Shown here in pieces: positions 45,476 through 54,292 of a DNA stretch of 64,000 bases; position 1 is the first letter of the stretch; every line of letters begins with the position of its first letter. Location: contig NZ_AP022610.1 of the NCBI RefSeq assembly GCF_010729665.1, positions 3,286,001-3,350,000 on the forward strand, read 5' to 3'. This DNA is from Mycolicibacterium madagascariense. GTDB taxonomy: Bacteria; Actinomycetota; Actinomycetes; Mycobacteriales; Mycobacteriaceae. The notes beneath the pieces are model-generated. The model was not told the origin of the DNA, made no database searches, and saw only the letters and a list, made by a program, of their open reading frames with translations. The translations under genes and the position numbers were made by a program.

Positions 45476-45874
45476 CTAGGACGACGACGCTTCGCGCGCC
45501 TGCGTGATGGCGAACGTGTCGATGTATTGCCGGAAGCGGGCGATTCTGCCGGCGTCGATCGTCCAAATGTGCGCGTATTTGGCGTCGGCCCGTTTGCCGG
45601 TCGTGCCGTGCACACAGGTGAAGCGGCCCAAGGACACCACGGTGTCGCCGTCGGCGATGAACTCGCTGGGCGACAGCGCGTAGCTCGTCCATTCCCGGGC
45701 GAGGGGTTCGAGGACTTCCTCGACGACGTGGTGCGGTCCGCGTCCGGTGATGTTCGACGGATCCAACATCGTGATCCATTCGATGTCTTCGGTCATCAAA
45801 CGCATGGCGGCGGGCAGGTCGCCGGCGGACAGGGCCGCGTAGAAGGCTCGTACGGTCTCGGTGGGCGTGCTCAC
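45476..45874 (-). CDS. SnoaL-like nuclear-transport-factor-2 fold protein
   Basis: A 132-residue cone-shaped NTF2-fold protein: ETVRAFYAALSAGDLPAAMRLMTEDIEW at the start and IWTIDAGRIARFRQYIDTF at the end. Such proteins are cyclases, isomerases or ligand binders of polyketide- and steroid-like compounds. GTG 45874 has a GAGGAG site. It follows two hydrolases on the minus strand (46730-47581 and 45994-46686), which probably form one transcription unit controlled by the CGNR regulator. Confidence 0.75.
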   Translation of the reverse strand: MSTPTETVRAFYAALSAGDLPAAMRLMTEDIEWITMLDPSNITGRGPHHVVEEVLEPLAREWTSYALSPSEFIADGDTVVSLGRFTCVHGTTGKRADAKYAHIWTIDAGRIARFRQYIDTFAITQAREASSS

Positions 45875-45993
45875 TGTTGGTCTCCTCGGGGTTGGGGTGT
45901 GGGCCTTCGTCGACGCTGGCGCGGTCGGCCGCGGGCGGTCGGAGGCAGGCAATTCGGTTGGCTGCGAGGCCCTTTGGCGGGCAGCCTCGCGGC

Positions 45994-46686
45994 TCAGCGG
46001 GTGGTCGTCGCGCTGGCGGCGGTCAGCAGGATGTCGGTGACACCGTCGGGCTGGGTGAGCATCGGCAGGTGGTCGGCGTCGGCGCGGTGGGTCGTGGCGT
46101 TCATGCGGGCGGCCACGAACAGCTGGGTTTCGGGGGCGATCATGCGGTCCTGGTCGGCGACGAGGAACCAACTGGGGACGTCGTGCCACGCGGGCCGAGG
46201 TGCGGGGACCGTGATGCACGACGGCGAGAGGGGTCGTTGGACGGCAGCGAGCAGGGCCTGTTCGTCCGGCGTGGCATTCTGGGCGAACGCGTCCGCGAAG
46301 GCGTTGTCGGGCAACCAGATCCAGCCGTCGTCATCGGGAATGAGCTGGGGCGCCCGGGGATGTGCGGGCGCTCGATGGAACAGTTCGGCGACCGTCTCAC
46401 CCTCGCGTGGCGCGATCGCGGCGACGTACACCAGCGCGGTGACCGTGTCGGTGTCCGCCGACCCGATGACGGCTCCCGCGTAGGCGTGACCCGCGAGGAC
46501 GACGGGCCCCGGCACGCGGTGCAGGACGGCGTTCAGCGCGTTGACGTCCTCGGCGAAGGAGGTCAGCGGCAGCGGGGCGGCGACGACGCGGTGGCCGCGA
46601 CGCTGCAGGGCACCGATGACGGGGGCCCAACTGGAGCCGTCGGCCCATGCGGCATGGACGAGGACGAAGGTGGGGTCGGCGGTCAT
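45994..46686 (-). CDS. Alpha/beta hydrolase-fold protein with altered nucleophile elbow
   Basis: A 230-residue protein of the EstC/salicylate-esterase-like alpha/beta hydrolases. The oxyanion region FVLVHAAWADGSSW, the acid in LVADQDRMIAP and the His in DADHLPML are in place. The nucleophile elbow reads AGHAYAGAV, with Ala68 where Ser is expected. The protein is therefore either non-hydrolytic or uses another mechanism. It lies between a dehalogenase-like hydrolase (44 bases upstream) and the SnoaL gene. Confidence 0.7.
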   Translation of the reverse strand: MTADPTFVLVHAAWADGSSWAPVIGALQRRGHRVVAAPLPLTSFAEDVNALNAVLHRVPGPVVLAGHAYAGAVIGSADTDTVTALVYVAAIAPREGETVAELFHRAPAHPRAPQLIPDDDGWIWLPDNAFADAFAQNATPDEQALLAAVQRPLSPSCITVPAPRPAWHDVPSWFLVADQDRMIAPETQLFVAARMNATTHRADADHLPMLTQPDGVTDILLTAASATTTR

Positions 46687-46729
46687 CGATGTCTCCAGAT
46701 CGGTGAAAAAAGCTGTACGCGAACGGCTT

Positions 46730-47581
46730 TCATGCGAAGGTGGCGGCTAGGAGGGCACCGACACGGGCGGCGATCTCGTCGGCCTCTTCCTCCAGGGCGA
46801 AGTGGCCGGTGTCGAGCAGAACCACCTCCGCCGCGGGGACGTCGCGTTGGTAGGCGAGCGCACCGGCGGGGACGAAGAACGGGTCGTTCCCCCCCCAGAT
46901 GGCCAGCAGGTGGGGTCGGCGGGTGCGCAGCCAGGTCTGCCAGTCCGGGTAGAGGGGCGGATTGCTCTGGTAGTCCCAGAGCAGAGCCCTCATGTACTCG
47001 GCGCGTGCGGGCAGGTCCAGTACGCGCTGATCGGCGAGGGCGTGGTCGGGGTCGACGTGTTCGACGTCGCGGGCGCCGGCTCGCCACTGGGCTTGGGTGC
47101 CGGCCAGACTGAGGAATTCGTCGATGGCTGCTCGGCCGGCGTGTTCGTCGGCCCACCAGGCGGCCAGCGGAGCCACACCGGGCCCGAGACCGTCGGTGTA
47201 GGCGTTCGCGTTCTGGGTCACGATCGCCCGCACCCGGCGGTCGTGCCGGAGGGCGATGCGAAAGCCGACGGGGGCGCCGAAGTCGAACATGTAGAGCGCG
47301 TAGTCCTCGATGCCGAGGGCGTCGATGGTCGCGCCGGTGACCGCCGCCAGTCGATCGAACGTGGGCGTGCCGGGCAGGGGCTGAGACCATCCGAAGCCCG
47401 GGTAGTCGATGGCCACGACGTGCCAGTCCGTGGCGAGACGGTCGATGAGACGGACGTAGGCCCGGGTGCTCGACGGATAGCCGGGCAGACACACCAGCGT
47501 CGGCCGGGTCGAATCACCGGCCTCCCGAACGAACACGTCGAGGTCCTCGACGTGCACCGAGTGATGGCGGATGGCGCTCAT
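46730..47581 (-). CDS. Haloalkane-dehalogenase-like / epoxide-hydrolase-like alpha/beta hydrolase
   Basis: A 283-residue alpha/beta hydrolase with an Asp nucleophile: Asp100 in YMFDFGAPVG, the pattern of haloalkane dehalogenases and epoxide hydrolases. The oxyanion loop is LPGYPSSTRAY; the acid (GGNDPFF) and the C-terminal His (LDTGHFALEEEADE) complete the triad. The substrate could be a halide, epoxide or ester. ATG 47581 is chosen over upstream codons that run into the divergent promoter. A 33-bp dyad (47613-47645) precedes it. Confidence 0.75.
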   Translation of the reverse strand: MSAIRHHSVHVEDLDVFVREAGDSTRPTLVCLPGYPSSTRAYVRLIDRLATDWHVVAIDYPGFGWSQPLPGTPTFDRLAAVTGATIDALGIEDYALYMFDFGAPVGFRIALRHDRRVRAIVTQNANAYTDGLGPGVAPLAAWWADEHAGRAAIDEFLSLAGTQAQWRAGARDVEHVDPDHALADQRVLDLPARAEYMRALLWDYQSNPPLYPDWQTWLRTRRPHLLAIWGGNDPFFVPAGALAYQRDVPAAEVVLLDTGHFALEEEADEIAARVGALLAATFA

Positions 47582-47612
47582 GGCGATCTCCAAGTCCTGT
47601 TCGCGACGTGTG

Positions 47613-47645
47613 TGTAACTGTTGAAATGATGTTTCAAGGGTTACA
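47613..47645. promoter_or_regulatory. 33-bp compound dyad operator
   Basis: Outer arms TGTAAC (47613-47618) and GTTACA (47640-47645); inner arms TTGAAA (47621-47626) and TTTCAA (47632-47637); 5-base centre TGATG. All arms are exact inverses and concentric. It sits between the divergent hydrolase operon and the CGNR regulator gene. Confidence 0.7.
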
Positions 47646-47666
47646 GATGCGCGCGGTAGTCTGTCA

Positions 47667-48344
47667 ATGCCGCGACGGTGGAACACAGGAAGTCGGCAGG
47701 AGAAGGTGGCGTCCATCAACGAGCCCATCGAAGTCATCGTCGGGCTGGGCGACGACCCCGCACTGGAACTCGTGAACACCCTGGCCGTGCCCGTCCCCGG
47801 CATGCCGGCCGTCGAGCTGATCGGCGACGGGTCCGGCTACCTCACCTGGCTGGCCCGAGCCGGGCTGATCGACCGGCACGAACTCGATGCCATCGCAGAG
47901 ATGTTCAGCCCCGCCGAGCTCGACGACGTCGCCGTCGCGGCCCGCGACCTTCGCGAACGGCTACGGGCCACCGTGCTGGCCTGGATCGCGAATCCCGCGG
48001 CTCCGATTCCCTCCGAGGTGACCGATCGACTGAACGCGGTGATGCAATCGGGGCGACGCTTCACACAGCTACACCACGACGACGCCGGTGGCCTCCAGAT
48101 GCACGATCACCACCACTGGACCCACCCCACGCAACTGCTCGTCCCGGTTGCCGAGGCGTGGGGCCGACTGTTGGCCGACGGTGAACCCAGGCTGGTGCGT
48201 CGATGCGAGGGCTGCACCATCATCTTCTACGACCGCACCAAGGCGCATCGACGGCGCTGGTGTTCCATGGCCCTGTGCGGCAACCGCGAGAAGGTGCGCC
48301 GGCACCGGGCGGCGACCGCGCACGACGACGTCACGGACGCCTAG
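47667..48344 (+). CDS. CGNR zinc-finger (ABATE-domain) regulator
   Basis: A 225-residue protein with an N-terminal ABATE-type domain (LGDDPALELVNTLAV... LRERLRATVLAW) and a C-terminal zinc finger: CEGC..FYDRTKAHRRRWCSMALCGNREKVRRHR. The finger has the CGNR signature and is probably a DNA-binding element. It is divergent from the hydrolase/SnoaL operon across a large dyad and is the likely regulator. ATG 47667 or GTG 47706 (after a CAGGAG site) may be the true start. Confidence 0.75.
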   Translation: MPRRWNTGSRQEKVASINEPIEVIVGLGDDPALELVNTLAVPVPGMPAVELIGDGSGYLTWLARAGLIDRHELDAIAEMFSPAELDDVAVAARDLRERLRATVLAWIANPAAPIPSEVTDRLNAVMQSGRRFTQLHHDDAGGLQMHDHHHWTHPTQLLVPVAEAWGRLLADGEPRLVRRCEGCTIIFYDRTKAHRRRWCSMALCGNREKVRRHRAATAHDDVTDA

Positions 48345-48355
48345 CCCGGCGTCGC

Positions 48356-48691
48356 CTAGGGCTGGCCGGGTGAAGGGCGGCCCTGCAGCGCGTCGGCGAC
48401 CGACCCGAACGTGGGGAACGTCTCCATCAGCGTCGCCACCTGCGGGTGGGTCGAGAGTGCGGATTGCGGCGGCACCACCAGGCAGAACCGGATGCCTTCC
48501 GCCGCCGCGAGCTCGGCAATCGACGTCAGCGCCGCGATGCCGTCGCCGTCCAGCTGCTCGAGGTCGGACATGTCGAGCACCATCACGTCGGGTGTGCCCG
48601 TCAGCTCACCGGCCAGCGTCCTCTGAAGGGCCGTCGCGCCCTCCCCACGCAGGTCACCGTTGGGGCTGATCACGGTGGCCCGGACCGTCAC
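48356..48691 (-). CDS. STAS-domain protein (anti-sigma factor antagonist-like) without the phospho-Ser
   Basis: About 111 residues from GTG 48691: a STAS fold with VRATVISPNGDL, VMVLDMSDLEQLDGDG and a C-terminal SVADAL end. In SpoIIAA-type antagonists the loop after the third strand has a phosphorylated Ser/Thr (DSSG); here it is DGDG, so phospho-switch control is unlikely. The start is uncertain since the frame is open upstream to 48856. No kinase or anti-sigma gene is adjacent. Confidence 0.65.
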   Translation of the reverse strand: MTVRATVISPNGDLRGEGATALQRTLAGELTGTPDVMVLDMSDLEQLDGDGIAALTSIAELAAAEGIRFCLVVPPQSALSTHPQVATLMETFPTFGSVADALQGRPSPGQP

Positions 48692-48890
48692 CCGCCGCCA
48701 CTCGACACCGATGTGCCAGGGCTTGCGCGCGGCATCGCGACCCCTCACCCGTCCTTCAGCACACCCGGTCACCAGAGCAGTGAAGCGATTCCGCCGACCA
48801 TGCGATATCCGCGGAGCGTTGCCGACTCGCCCGTTTCGCGCCGGCCCGCCGGTCACGCTCGAAGTCAGCGCGGGCGGTCGTCGGCAACCG

Positions 48891-49889
48891 CTACGACACT
48901 CCCGGCGAGCTCGTCCTGAGCGTCTCCGACGGGCTCTCTCCGAACATCTCGCGATACTGTTCCGCGAACCGGCTCAAGTGCAGGAATCCCCAGCGCCCCG
49001 CCACCGTCGTGACCGTGGTCGTGCTGGGACACTGGCTGGCGAGCTCGGCATGCGCTTCATGTAGTCGTAGCCGACGCAGATAGGTCATGGGCGGTGGCTG
49101 ACCGGCCCGTTGGAAGGCCTTTTGCAACGCCCTGGCGCTGACCCCGGTCGAACGCGCGAGATCCACTGTGCTCCAGGGGTTTTCCGGATGGGCGTGCATC
49201 GCGTCGATCGCACGTTTGACCACCGTGGCGCTGGCGCTGGATTCGTCCTCGGCCAGCGCCTCGGCGTAGTTGTGCGGCTGAATCAGCAGGAAGCCCTGGA
49301 CCAACAGCTGTTGCAGATTCTCGACGGCCAATCGGTGAGCCAGCACCCCGTCGGCGCGCCCGGCCTCGCGCGCCAGCAGGCGCACCAGTCCAAACCAGTT
49401 GCTCGCGGTTTGGGCGCCCACGTCCATGCCGCGGGCGAAGGTGATTCGCTTCCGCACCGGCCGGTCCATCATTCTCTCCAGCTGGCGTCGCATCTGATCT
49501 TCGGTGATCTTGATGCAGATCTCGCGGCAGTCCTTGGACCAGTTCAGATCGACCGCCATACCCGGTGTGAAGACCGCGGCCGAACCGACCGCGGTCTTCT
49601 CCAGGCGCCCATCCGCCCATCGATTGATGGCCATGCCGGTCAGGGGGGCTTCGATGAAATAGGCGGGGACTTCGTCTCCGCGAATGTGGACTGCCGTACC
49701 GAAGTGCAGATAGCCCGCCGTCAATACCGGCAACTCCTCGGCCTGCAAGCTCATGTCCAGCGCCTCCGAGTCGGCGGAGCGGAGCGTCAACGGCAGGAAC
49801 ACCCGCGACAAGACGTCGGCCGCTTCATCGACCTCCGTCGCCTGAATTCGGGGCGATGATTCGAAGATGTCGTCCAAGAGCACGGTCAT
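48891..49889 (-). CDS. AraC-family transcriptional regulator
   Basis: A 332-residue regulator. The N-terminal cupin-like sensory domain (about residues 20-170: AYFIEAPLTGMAINR, GSAAVFTPGMAVDL) precedes two C-terminal helix-turn-helices (STVDLARSTGVSARALQKAFQ and VAGRWGFLHLSRFAEQYREMFGESP). This layout matches ripening-type AraC proteins that sense aromatic or phenolic compounds. ATG 49889 has a GAGGAG site. It is divergent from LtrA. Confidence 0.8.
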   Translation of the reverse strand: MTVLLDDIFESSPRIQATEVDEAADVLSRVFLPLTLRSADSEALDMSLQAEELPVLTAGYLHFGTAVHIRGDEVPAYFIEAPLTGMAINRWADGRLEKTAVGSAAVFTPGMAVDLNWSKDCREICIKITEDQMRRQLERMMDRPVRKRITFARGMDVGAQTASNWFGLVRLLAREAGRADGVLAHRLAVENLQQLLVQGFLLIQPHNYAEALAEDESSASATVVKRAIDAMHAHPENPWSTVDLARSTGVSARALQKAFQRAGQPPPMTYLRRLRLHEAHAELASQCPSTTTVTTVAGRWGFLHLSRFAEQYREMFGESPSETLRTSSPGVS

Positions 49890-50222
49890 CGCTCCTCGGG
49901 TCGTCTGAAGTTGCCGATTGTAGCCACAGCCGAGGACTGACCCACCCGGCCGCCGCACCCATCGGGTCCTCAGGCGCACCTGCGCCCCAATGAATCTGCG
50001 CCGCCGATGAATTGATGGCCGCGGTGCAGCCCGCTTCATCTCGGCCTGCCAGGACGAATCACGGGTCGTGGCTTGCGACCGTCGGGTCGGCGCTCGACGG
50101 CACGACGCGTTGACAGACTGGCCGCAGATCCCCGGGGAGAGGACGTCGAAGGTGAAGGAACCGCCGGTGTGGACCGCTGCCGCGTCGTCACGGGTGCCCG
50201 AGGCACGGCTCGGAGTCACCCC
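49890..50222. other. Divergent promoter region between AraC and LtrA genes
   Basis: 333 bases. A TTGACA hexamer lies at 50111-50116 on the plus strand, but no matching -10 box was seen. A plus-strand frame stays open from 50073, but its residues do not look like the LtrA N-terminus. No other structure was noted. Confidence 0.3.
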
Positions 50223-51380
50223 GTGACCGGCGACGACGAGAACACCGGTGACACTTCGGGTTCGACGTCGGAGGGCAACCTCGAACTCTTCTTCGATCTG
50301 GTGTTCACGTTCGCGATGTCGCAGGTCACCCACCTGATGGTGAACGATCTGACGCCGCGGGGATTCGGGCGTGCAGCCCTGGCCCTGCTGGCGGTGTGGT
50401 GGGCCTGGGTCGGCTACACCTGGCTGATCAACACCTTCGACACGACGAATGTCGGGCACGAAGCGGCCGTCATCGCGGCGATGGCGGCGATGCTGGTCGC
50501 CGCCACGGCGTTGCCCACGGCATTCTCGTCCGGAGCCTTGGTCTTTGCGATCGCCCTGCTGGCGGTCCGGTTGATCCACGTCGCCAAGTTCCTCGCCCAC
50601 TCGTCGCGCGACGACGCCGACCTTCGGCGCAGCATCAGACGCATAGCGCCGGCGTTCGTCCTGGCACCCGCATGCATCGTGGCCGCCGCCTTCGTCGCAT
50701 CGCCGGGACGCGAATTACTGTGGGTGGCCGCAGCGGTCATCGACTACGGCGCGCCGGCCGTCGTGGGCCTCGGTGGATTCCGCGTCTCACCCTCGTACTT
50801 CGTCTCCCGGCACGGCTCGATCATCATCATCGCACTCGGTGAGGCCATCGTCGAATTAGGTTACGGCGCAACCGATCTGCACCAGTTCGACGTCATCGTC
50901 GCGCTGGTCCTGGGGGTGGCGATGAACGCGACGTTCTGGTGGACGTACTTCGGCTTGAGCAGCGGAGCGCAGCAGCGGTTGGAGCAGACCACGGGTACCG
51001 AGCGCGCCCACCTCGCCCGCGACGCCTATAGCTACCTGCACCTACCACTGGTCGCGGCCATCATGTCGTTCGCCGTCGGCGCTCACGCCGCCGTCGCGCA
51101 CCCCACCACCGCGCTGCCTTTGCTGCCGGCCGTCGCGCTCGCCGGTGGCACGGCGCTGTTCTACCTCGGCGACGTCGCCTATCGATGGCGCGACCACCGG
51201 CAAATCCCTACCGATCGCCTGGCCGCCGGGCTCGCCGCCGCGGCGACCCTGCCGGCCCTGCTGCACGTACCCGGCGTCGCGGCCCTCGCCGTACTCACCG
51301 CCATCGGGGTCGTCCGCCTCGCGTGGGAGTTGTGGCAACGTCCGCGCATCGGTACGGGAGTGGCCGGGCACGCACGCTGA
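50223..51380 (+). CDS. Low-temperature-requirement A (LtrA)-like membrane protein
   Basis: A 385-residue membrane protein with about 10 helices. The N-terminal SEGNLELFFDLVFTFAMSQVTH is the LtrA signature, and a HGSIIIIALGEAIVELG segment near the middle is also typical. Its role is unknown; the name comes from a Listeria cold-growth mutant. GTG 50223 is the preferred start because it precedes the LtrA homology by about 20 residues. It is convergent with the TauD gene. Confidence 0.8.
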   Translation: MTGDDENTGDTSGSTSEGNLELFFDLVFTFAMSQVTHLMVNDLTPRGFGRAALALLAVWWAWVGYTWLINTFDTTNVGHEAAVIAAMAAMLVAATALPTAFSSGALVFAIALLAVRLIHVAKFLAHSSRDDADLRRSIRRIAPAFVLAPACIVAAAFVASPGRELLWVAAAVIDYGAPAVVGLGGFRVSPSYFVSRHGSIIIIALGEAIVELGYGATDLHQFDVIVALVLGVAMNATFWWTYFGLSSGAQQRLEQTTGTERAHLARDAYSYLHLPLVAAIMSFAVGAHAAVAHPTTALPLLPAVALAGGTALFYLGDVAYRWRDHRQIPTDRLAAGLAAAATLPALLHVPGVAALAVLTAIGVVRLAWELWQRPRIGTGVAGHAR

Positions 51381-51412
51381 GGACGTCCGCACGGGATTGC
51401 TTCGCGGAGCGA

Positions 51413-52315
51413 TCAGGCCGTTCGTCGCCGAGGTCCGCCATCTGCACCGACCGACCGGCTGCGCCGACCGTGGACGTCGACGGGCACGTCACCGGCCAAG
51501 GTGACGCGATGCATGAGCCGGTACTGGCCGTCGTAGTCGTCCACCGCACGGTGCTGGGTGGCGCGGTTGTCCCACATCGCGACGTCGCCGGCTTCCCAAT
51601 TCCACCGAATCGTGTTCTCCGGCATGGTGATCCGACGCTGCAACAGATCCAGCAGTGCGCGCGACTCGTAGGCGTCCATGCCGACGAATCCGCGCACGAA
51701 GTCCCCCGCGACCAGGGTCCGTTCGCCCGTCTCGGGATGCACCCGCACGACGGGGTGTTCGGTCTTGAAGTCGGGCTTCTCGAACGCCGCCCGCAGGGCG
51801 CGCTGCTGCTCGCTGCCCTCGTGGTCCGCAGGGTCGGCATAGTCGTAGCGGTTGCTGTGCAGGGCCCACGCGTTCTCCGCCAGCAGCTTGAGCGGCTCGG
51901 GCAACGCGTCGTAGGCGGCGGCGGTCGAGGCCCACAACGTCGAGCCGCCGTAGCTCGGCAGCGTCACGGCGCGCAGGATGGACATCGCGGGATAGTCGGC
52001 GACGAAGGTCACGTCCGTGTGCCAGCGGGTGGCCTTGCCGTACTCGGAGTCGATGGGCGTGATCACCGGTGCGGTGGCACTGGCCAGCGGTCCCGCCGCG
52101 GGATGGCCGACCGGGTCGCCCAGCAACGAGGCGAAGTCGTGTTGCGCGGCGTCGTCGAGATGATGTTGGCCGCGGAAGAAGACCACGCGGTGTTCCAGCA
52201 GCGCCGACCGGATCACGTCGACCGCGGCGCGGGGCGTGTCACCACTGAGCTGCACGCCGTCGATGCGTGCCCCGATGCGGCTGCCGAGCTTGGTGATGGT
52301 GGGTCGGGTCGCCAT
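51413..52315 (-). CDS. TauD/TfdA-family taurine or alkylsulfate dioxygenase
   Basis: A 300-residue Fe(II)/2-oxoglutarate oxygenase. The iron ligands are His99-x-Asp101 (RWHTDVTF) and His255 (TQHRAV), with the 2OG-binding Arg270 (MHRVTL). Members cleave taurine, alkylsulfates (AtsK) or 2,4-D. The sequence is closest in feel to alkylsulfatase-type members. ATG 52315 faces the TetR gene, with two operator-like dyads between the two starts, so the gene is probably repressed by that TetR protein. Confidence 0.85.
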   Translation of the reverse strand: MATRPTITKLGSRIGARIDGVQLSGDTPRAAVDVIRSALLEHRVVFFRGQHHLDDAAQHDFASLLGDPVGHPAAGPLASATAPVITPIDSEYGKATRWHTDVTFVADYPAMSILRAVTLPSYGGSTLWASTAAAYDALPEPLKLLAENAWALHSNRYDYADPADHEGSEQQRALRAAFEKPDFKTEHPVVRVHPETGERTLVAGDFVRGFVGMDAYESRALLDLLQRRITMPENTIRWNWEAGDVAMWDNRATQHRAVDDYDGQYRLMHRVTLAGDVPVDVHGRRSRSVGADGGPRRRTA

Positions 52316-52347
52316 GGCTGGCCCCTCTTCTCGCTGGTCGGAACGCT

Positions 52348-52396
52348 GTAGTGAGGTGACTACAGGTGGTGACCGCTACTGTAGTCGAGTGACTAC
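52348..52396. promoter_or_regulatory. Twin GTAGTC-N4-GACTAC dyads (TetR operators)
   Basis: Two 16-bp sites: GTAGTG-AGGT-GACTAC (52348-52363, one mismatch) and GTAGTC-GAGT-GACTAC (52381-52396, perfect). The second spans the GTG start of the TetR gene at 52389. The starts are 33 bases apart, about three helical turns. The arrangement fits repression of both divergent genes. Confidence 0.75.
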
Positions 52397-52949
52397 GGAT
52401 GACGCCACCGCCACCGCGCCGGTCGGACGGGAGATGGTGTCGGCCGCGATCCTGGAGGCGGCCGCCGAGCTGTTCGCCCAGCGAGGTCCGGCTGCCACCA
52501 CGATTCGCGACATCGCCGTCGAGGCTCGCGTCAACCACGGTCTGGTGTTCCGCCACTTCGGCACGAAGGACCGACTCGTCGGGGCCGTACTCGACCATCT
52601 CGCCGACGGCTTGGCCACGCTGGTGGCCTCCGATGCGCCATCGGACGCGATCGACCGGGCCTTCGAGCGCCATACGCGGGTGATGGCCCGCACTCTCCTC
52701 GACGGGTATCCCGCCGGCACGTTGCAGTCGAGCTTCCCCAATCTCGCGCGCCTGGTCGCCGACTCGGCGTCGGCGTTCGACGACGAGCTGGACGCGCGGT
52801 TGGCCATAGCGAATGTCGTTGCGATGCAACTGGGTTGGCGGCTGTTCAGACCGTTCCTACGCGAGGGGTTGCGCCTCGTCGACGTCGACGACGACGCCGT
52901 GGCCGGCTCGATCGCAGCGGGGGCGACAGCGCTGCTGCACCCCCGGTGA
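52389..52949 (+). CDS. TetR-family repressor of the divergent dioxygenase
   Basis: A 186-residue TetR protein with the helix-turn-helix at about residues 16-60 (AAILEAAAELFAQRGPAATTIRDIAVEARVNHGLVFRHFGTKD) and a helical ligand-binding domain. GTG 52389 is the start; the frame opens upstream to 52236 but lies in the dioxygenase start. The start codon is inside one operator-like dyad, which suggests tight autoregulation. The gene is convergent with the nickel/cobalt transporter. Confidence 0.8.
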   Translation: MTTDDATATAPVGREMVSAAILEAAAELFAQRGPAATTIRDIAVEARVNHGLVFRHFGTKDRLVGAVLDHLADGLATLVASDAPSDAIDRAFERHTRVMARTLLDGYPAGTLQSSFPNLARLVADSASAFDDELDARLAIANVVAMQLGWRLFRPFLREGLRLVDVDDDAVAGSIAAGATALLHPR

Positions 52950-52960
52950 TCGCCGCGGAG

Positions 52961-54097
52961 TCAGCTGGCGACGCTGTGCGACCAGCGCTCCTCGATCCGT
53001 CCGAACCGCCAGATGGCCAGCGCAGCGAGCCACGAGATGACGAACAGAGCGACGATGCCGTAGCCGACGTAGTCCAGGTCGATGCTGGCGATGGCGGCGA
53101 GCGGGCCGGAGTCGATCTTGAGTCGATCGGCCAGGACGCCGATGAGTTCGATGGTCCCGATGATCAACGCCACGGCCACGGAGATCGACGTAATCGTCAA
53201 GTTGTAGAAGATCTTTCGCACCGGCTTGGCGAAGGCCCAACCGTAGGCGTAGTTCATGAACACGCCGTCCGTGGTGTCCATCAGACACATTCCCGCGGCG
53301 AACAGGATCGGCAGTACGAGCACGGCATAGAACGGCAAGCTGAAGGCGGCCGCGCCGCCGGCCAAGACGAGTAGACCGACTTCGGTGGCGGTGTCGAAGC
53401 CGAGCCCGAAGAGCACGCCGATCGGATAGATGTGCCACGGCTTGCGCACGGACTTGGTCAACCCGCCGAGGAAGCGATTCATGAAACCCCGTGAGTCCAG
53501 GTGCTTCTCGAGAGCGGCTTCGTCGTAGCTGCCGCGGCGCATGTCGCGGAACACCTTGAGGATGCCGAGCAGGGCGACGAGATTGAGGATGCCCAACACC
53601 CACAGGAAGATCCCGGACACCGAGGGACCGATCATGCCGGTGACGGTGTGCAGGGTGGAGTTGTCGTCCTCGACGGGTCCGACCAACGCCTTGACTCCGA
53701 GCGCGAGCAGGAAGGACAGCGCGAAGACGATCGTGGAGTGCCCGAGTGAGAACCAGAACCCCACCGACAGGGGCTTCTTGTCGCCGCCGATCGCGGCCTC
53801 GTCAGCGATGAGCTTGCGGGTGGTGTTGTCCACGGCGGCGATGTGATCGGCGTCGAACGCGTGGCGCAGCCCGAACGTGTACGCCAGCACGCCGACACCG
53901 ACGGTGAAGATCGGGTGATCGCCACCGAGGTGGTAGTTGTGCGGAACGACGAAGGCGAAGAGGGTCACGAAGCCGGCGACGTGCAGGAAGACGATGAACC
54001 CGTACATCCCGAAGAGCGACCGCTTGTCGGCGCGGCTGAGGCTGCGGCGGAACCGGGTGAGGCCGGTCGACTCCTCGCCGAGCTCGGCGGTCACCAC
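52961..54097 (-). CDS. HoxN/NixA-family nickel/cobalt permease
   Basis: A 378-residue NiCoT secondary transporter with eight predicted helices. The signature RHAFDADHIAAVDN, LGHSTIVF, LGFDTATEV and GMCLMDTTDG motifs are all present. It imports Ni2+ and/or Co2+, with selectivity not decidable. GTG 54097 or 54094 is the likely start. An ArsR gene lies 195 bases upstream on the same strand. Two exact tandem TTCACCTG 8-mers lie at 54189-54204 in front of this gene and resemble a repeat in front of ArsR/sodA. Confidence 0.85.
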   Translation of the reverse strand: MVTAELGEESTGLTRFRRSLSRADKRSLFGMYGFIVFLHVAGFVTLFAFVVPHNYHLGGDHPIFTVGVGVLAYTFGLRHAFDADHIAAVDNTTRKLIADEAAIGGDKKPLSVGFWFSLGHSTIVFALSFLLALGVKALVGPVEDDNSTLHTVTGMIGPSVSGIFLWVLGILNLVALLGILKVFRDMRRGSYDEAALEKHLDSRGFMNRFLGGLTKSVRKPWHIYPIGVLFGLGFDTATEVGLLVLAGGAAAFSLPFYAVLVLPILFAAGMCLMDTTDGVFMNYAYGWAFAKPVRKIFYNLTITSISVAVALIIGTIELIGVLADRLKIDSGPLAAIASIDLDYVGYGIVALFVISWLAALAIWRFGRIEERWSHSVAS

Positions 54098-54188
54098 GTG
54101 TCCACCGTGCGGACTTCCTGCATGGCCACATCCTTCGGTTCGTACGCGTCGGTGGCGGGGCCCGACCCGTGAGTCATCAGCGTATCCA

Positions 54189-54217
54189 TTCACCTGTTCA
54201 CCTGTCTGGGTGAGCAG
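54189..54217. promoter_or_regulatory. Tandem 8-bp repeat and imperfect dyad before the NiCoT gene
   Basis: TTCACCTG occurs twice in tandem (54189-54196 and 54197-54204); read on the minus strand this is CAGGTGAA twice. A 9-6-9 imperfect dyad (CTGTTCACC 54194-54202, GGTGAGCAG 54209-54217) overlaps it. It is about 92 bases upstream of the transporter start and resembles the repeat at 54710. Confidence 0.6.
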
Positions 54218-54292
54218 ATGGCATCAGCCTTACCCTGCACTGATCCGGGTCGACGCGCAACCATGCGACGCTTCGATCGCCGGTGCCGAAGG

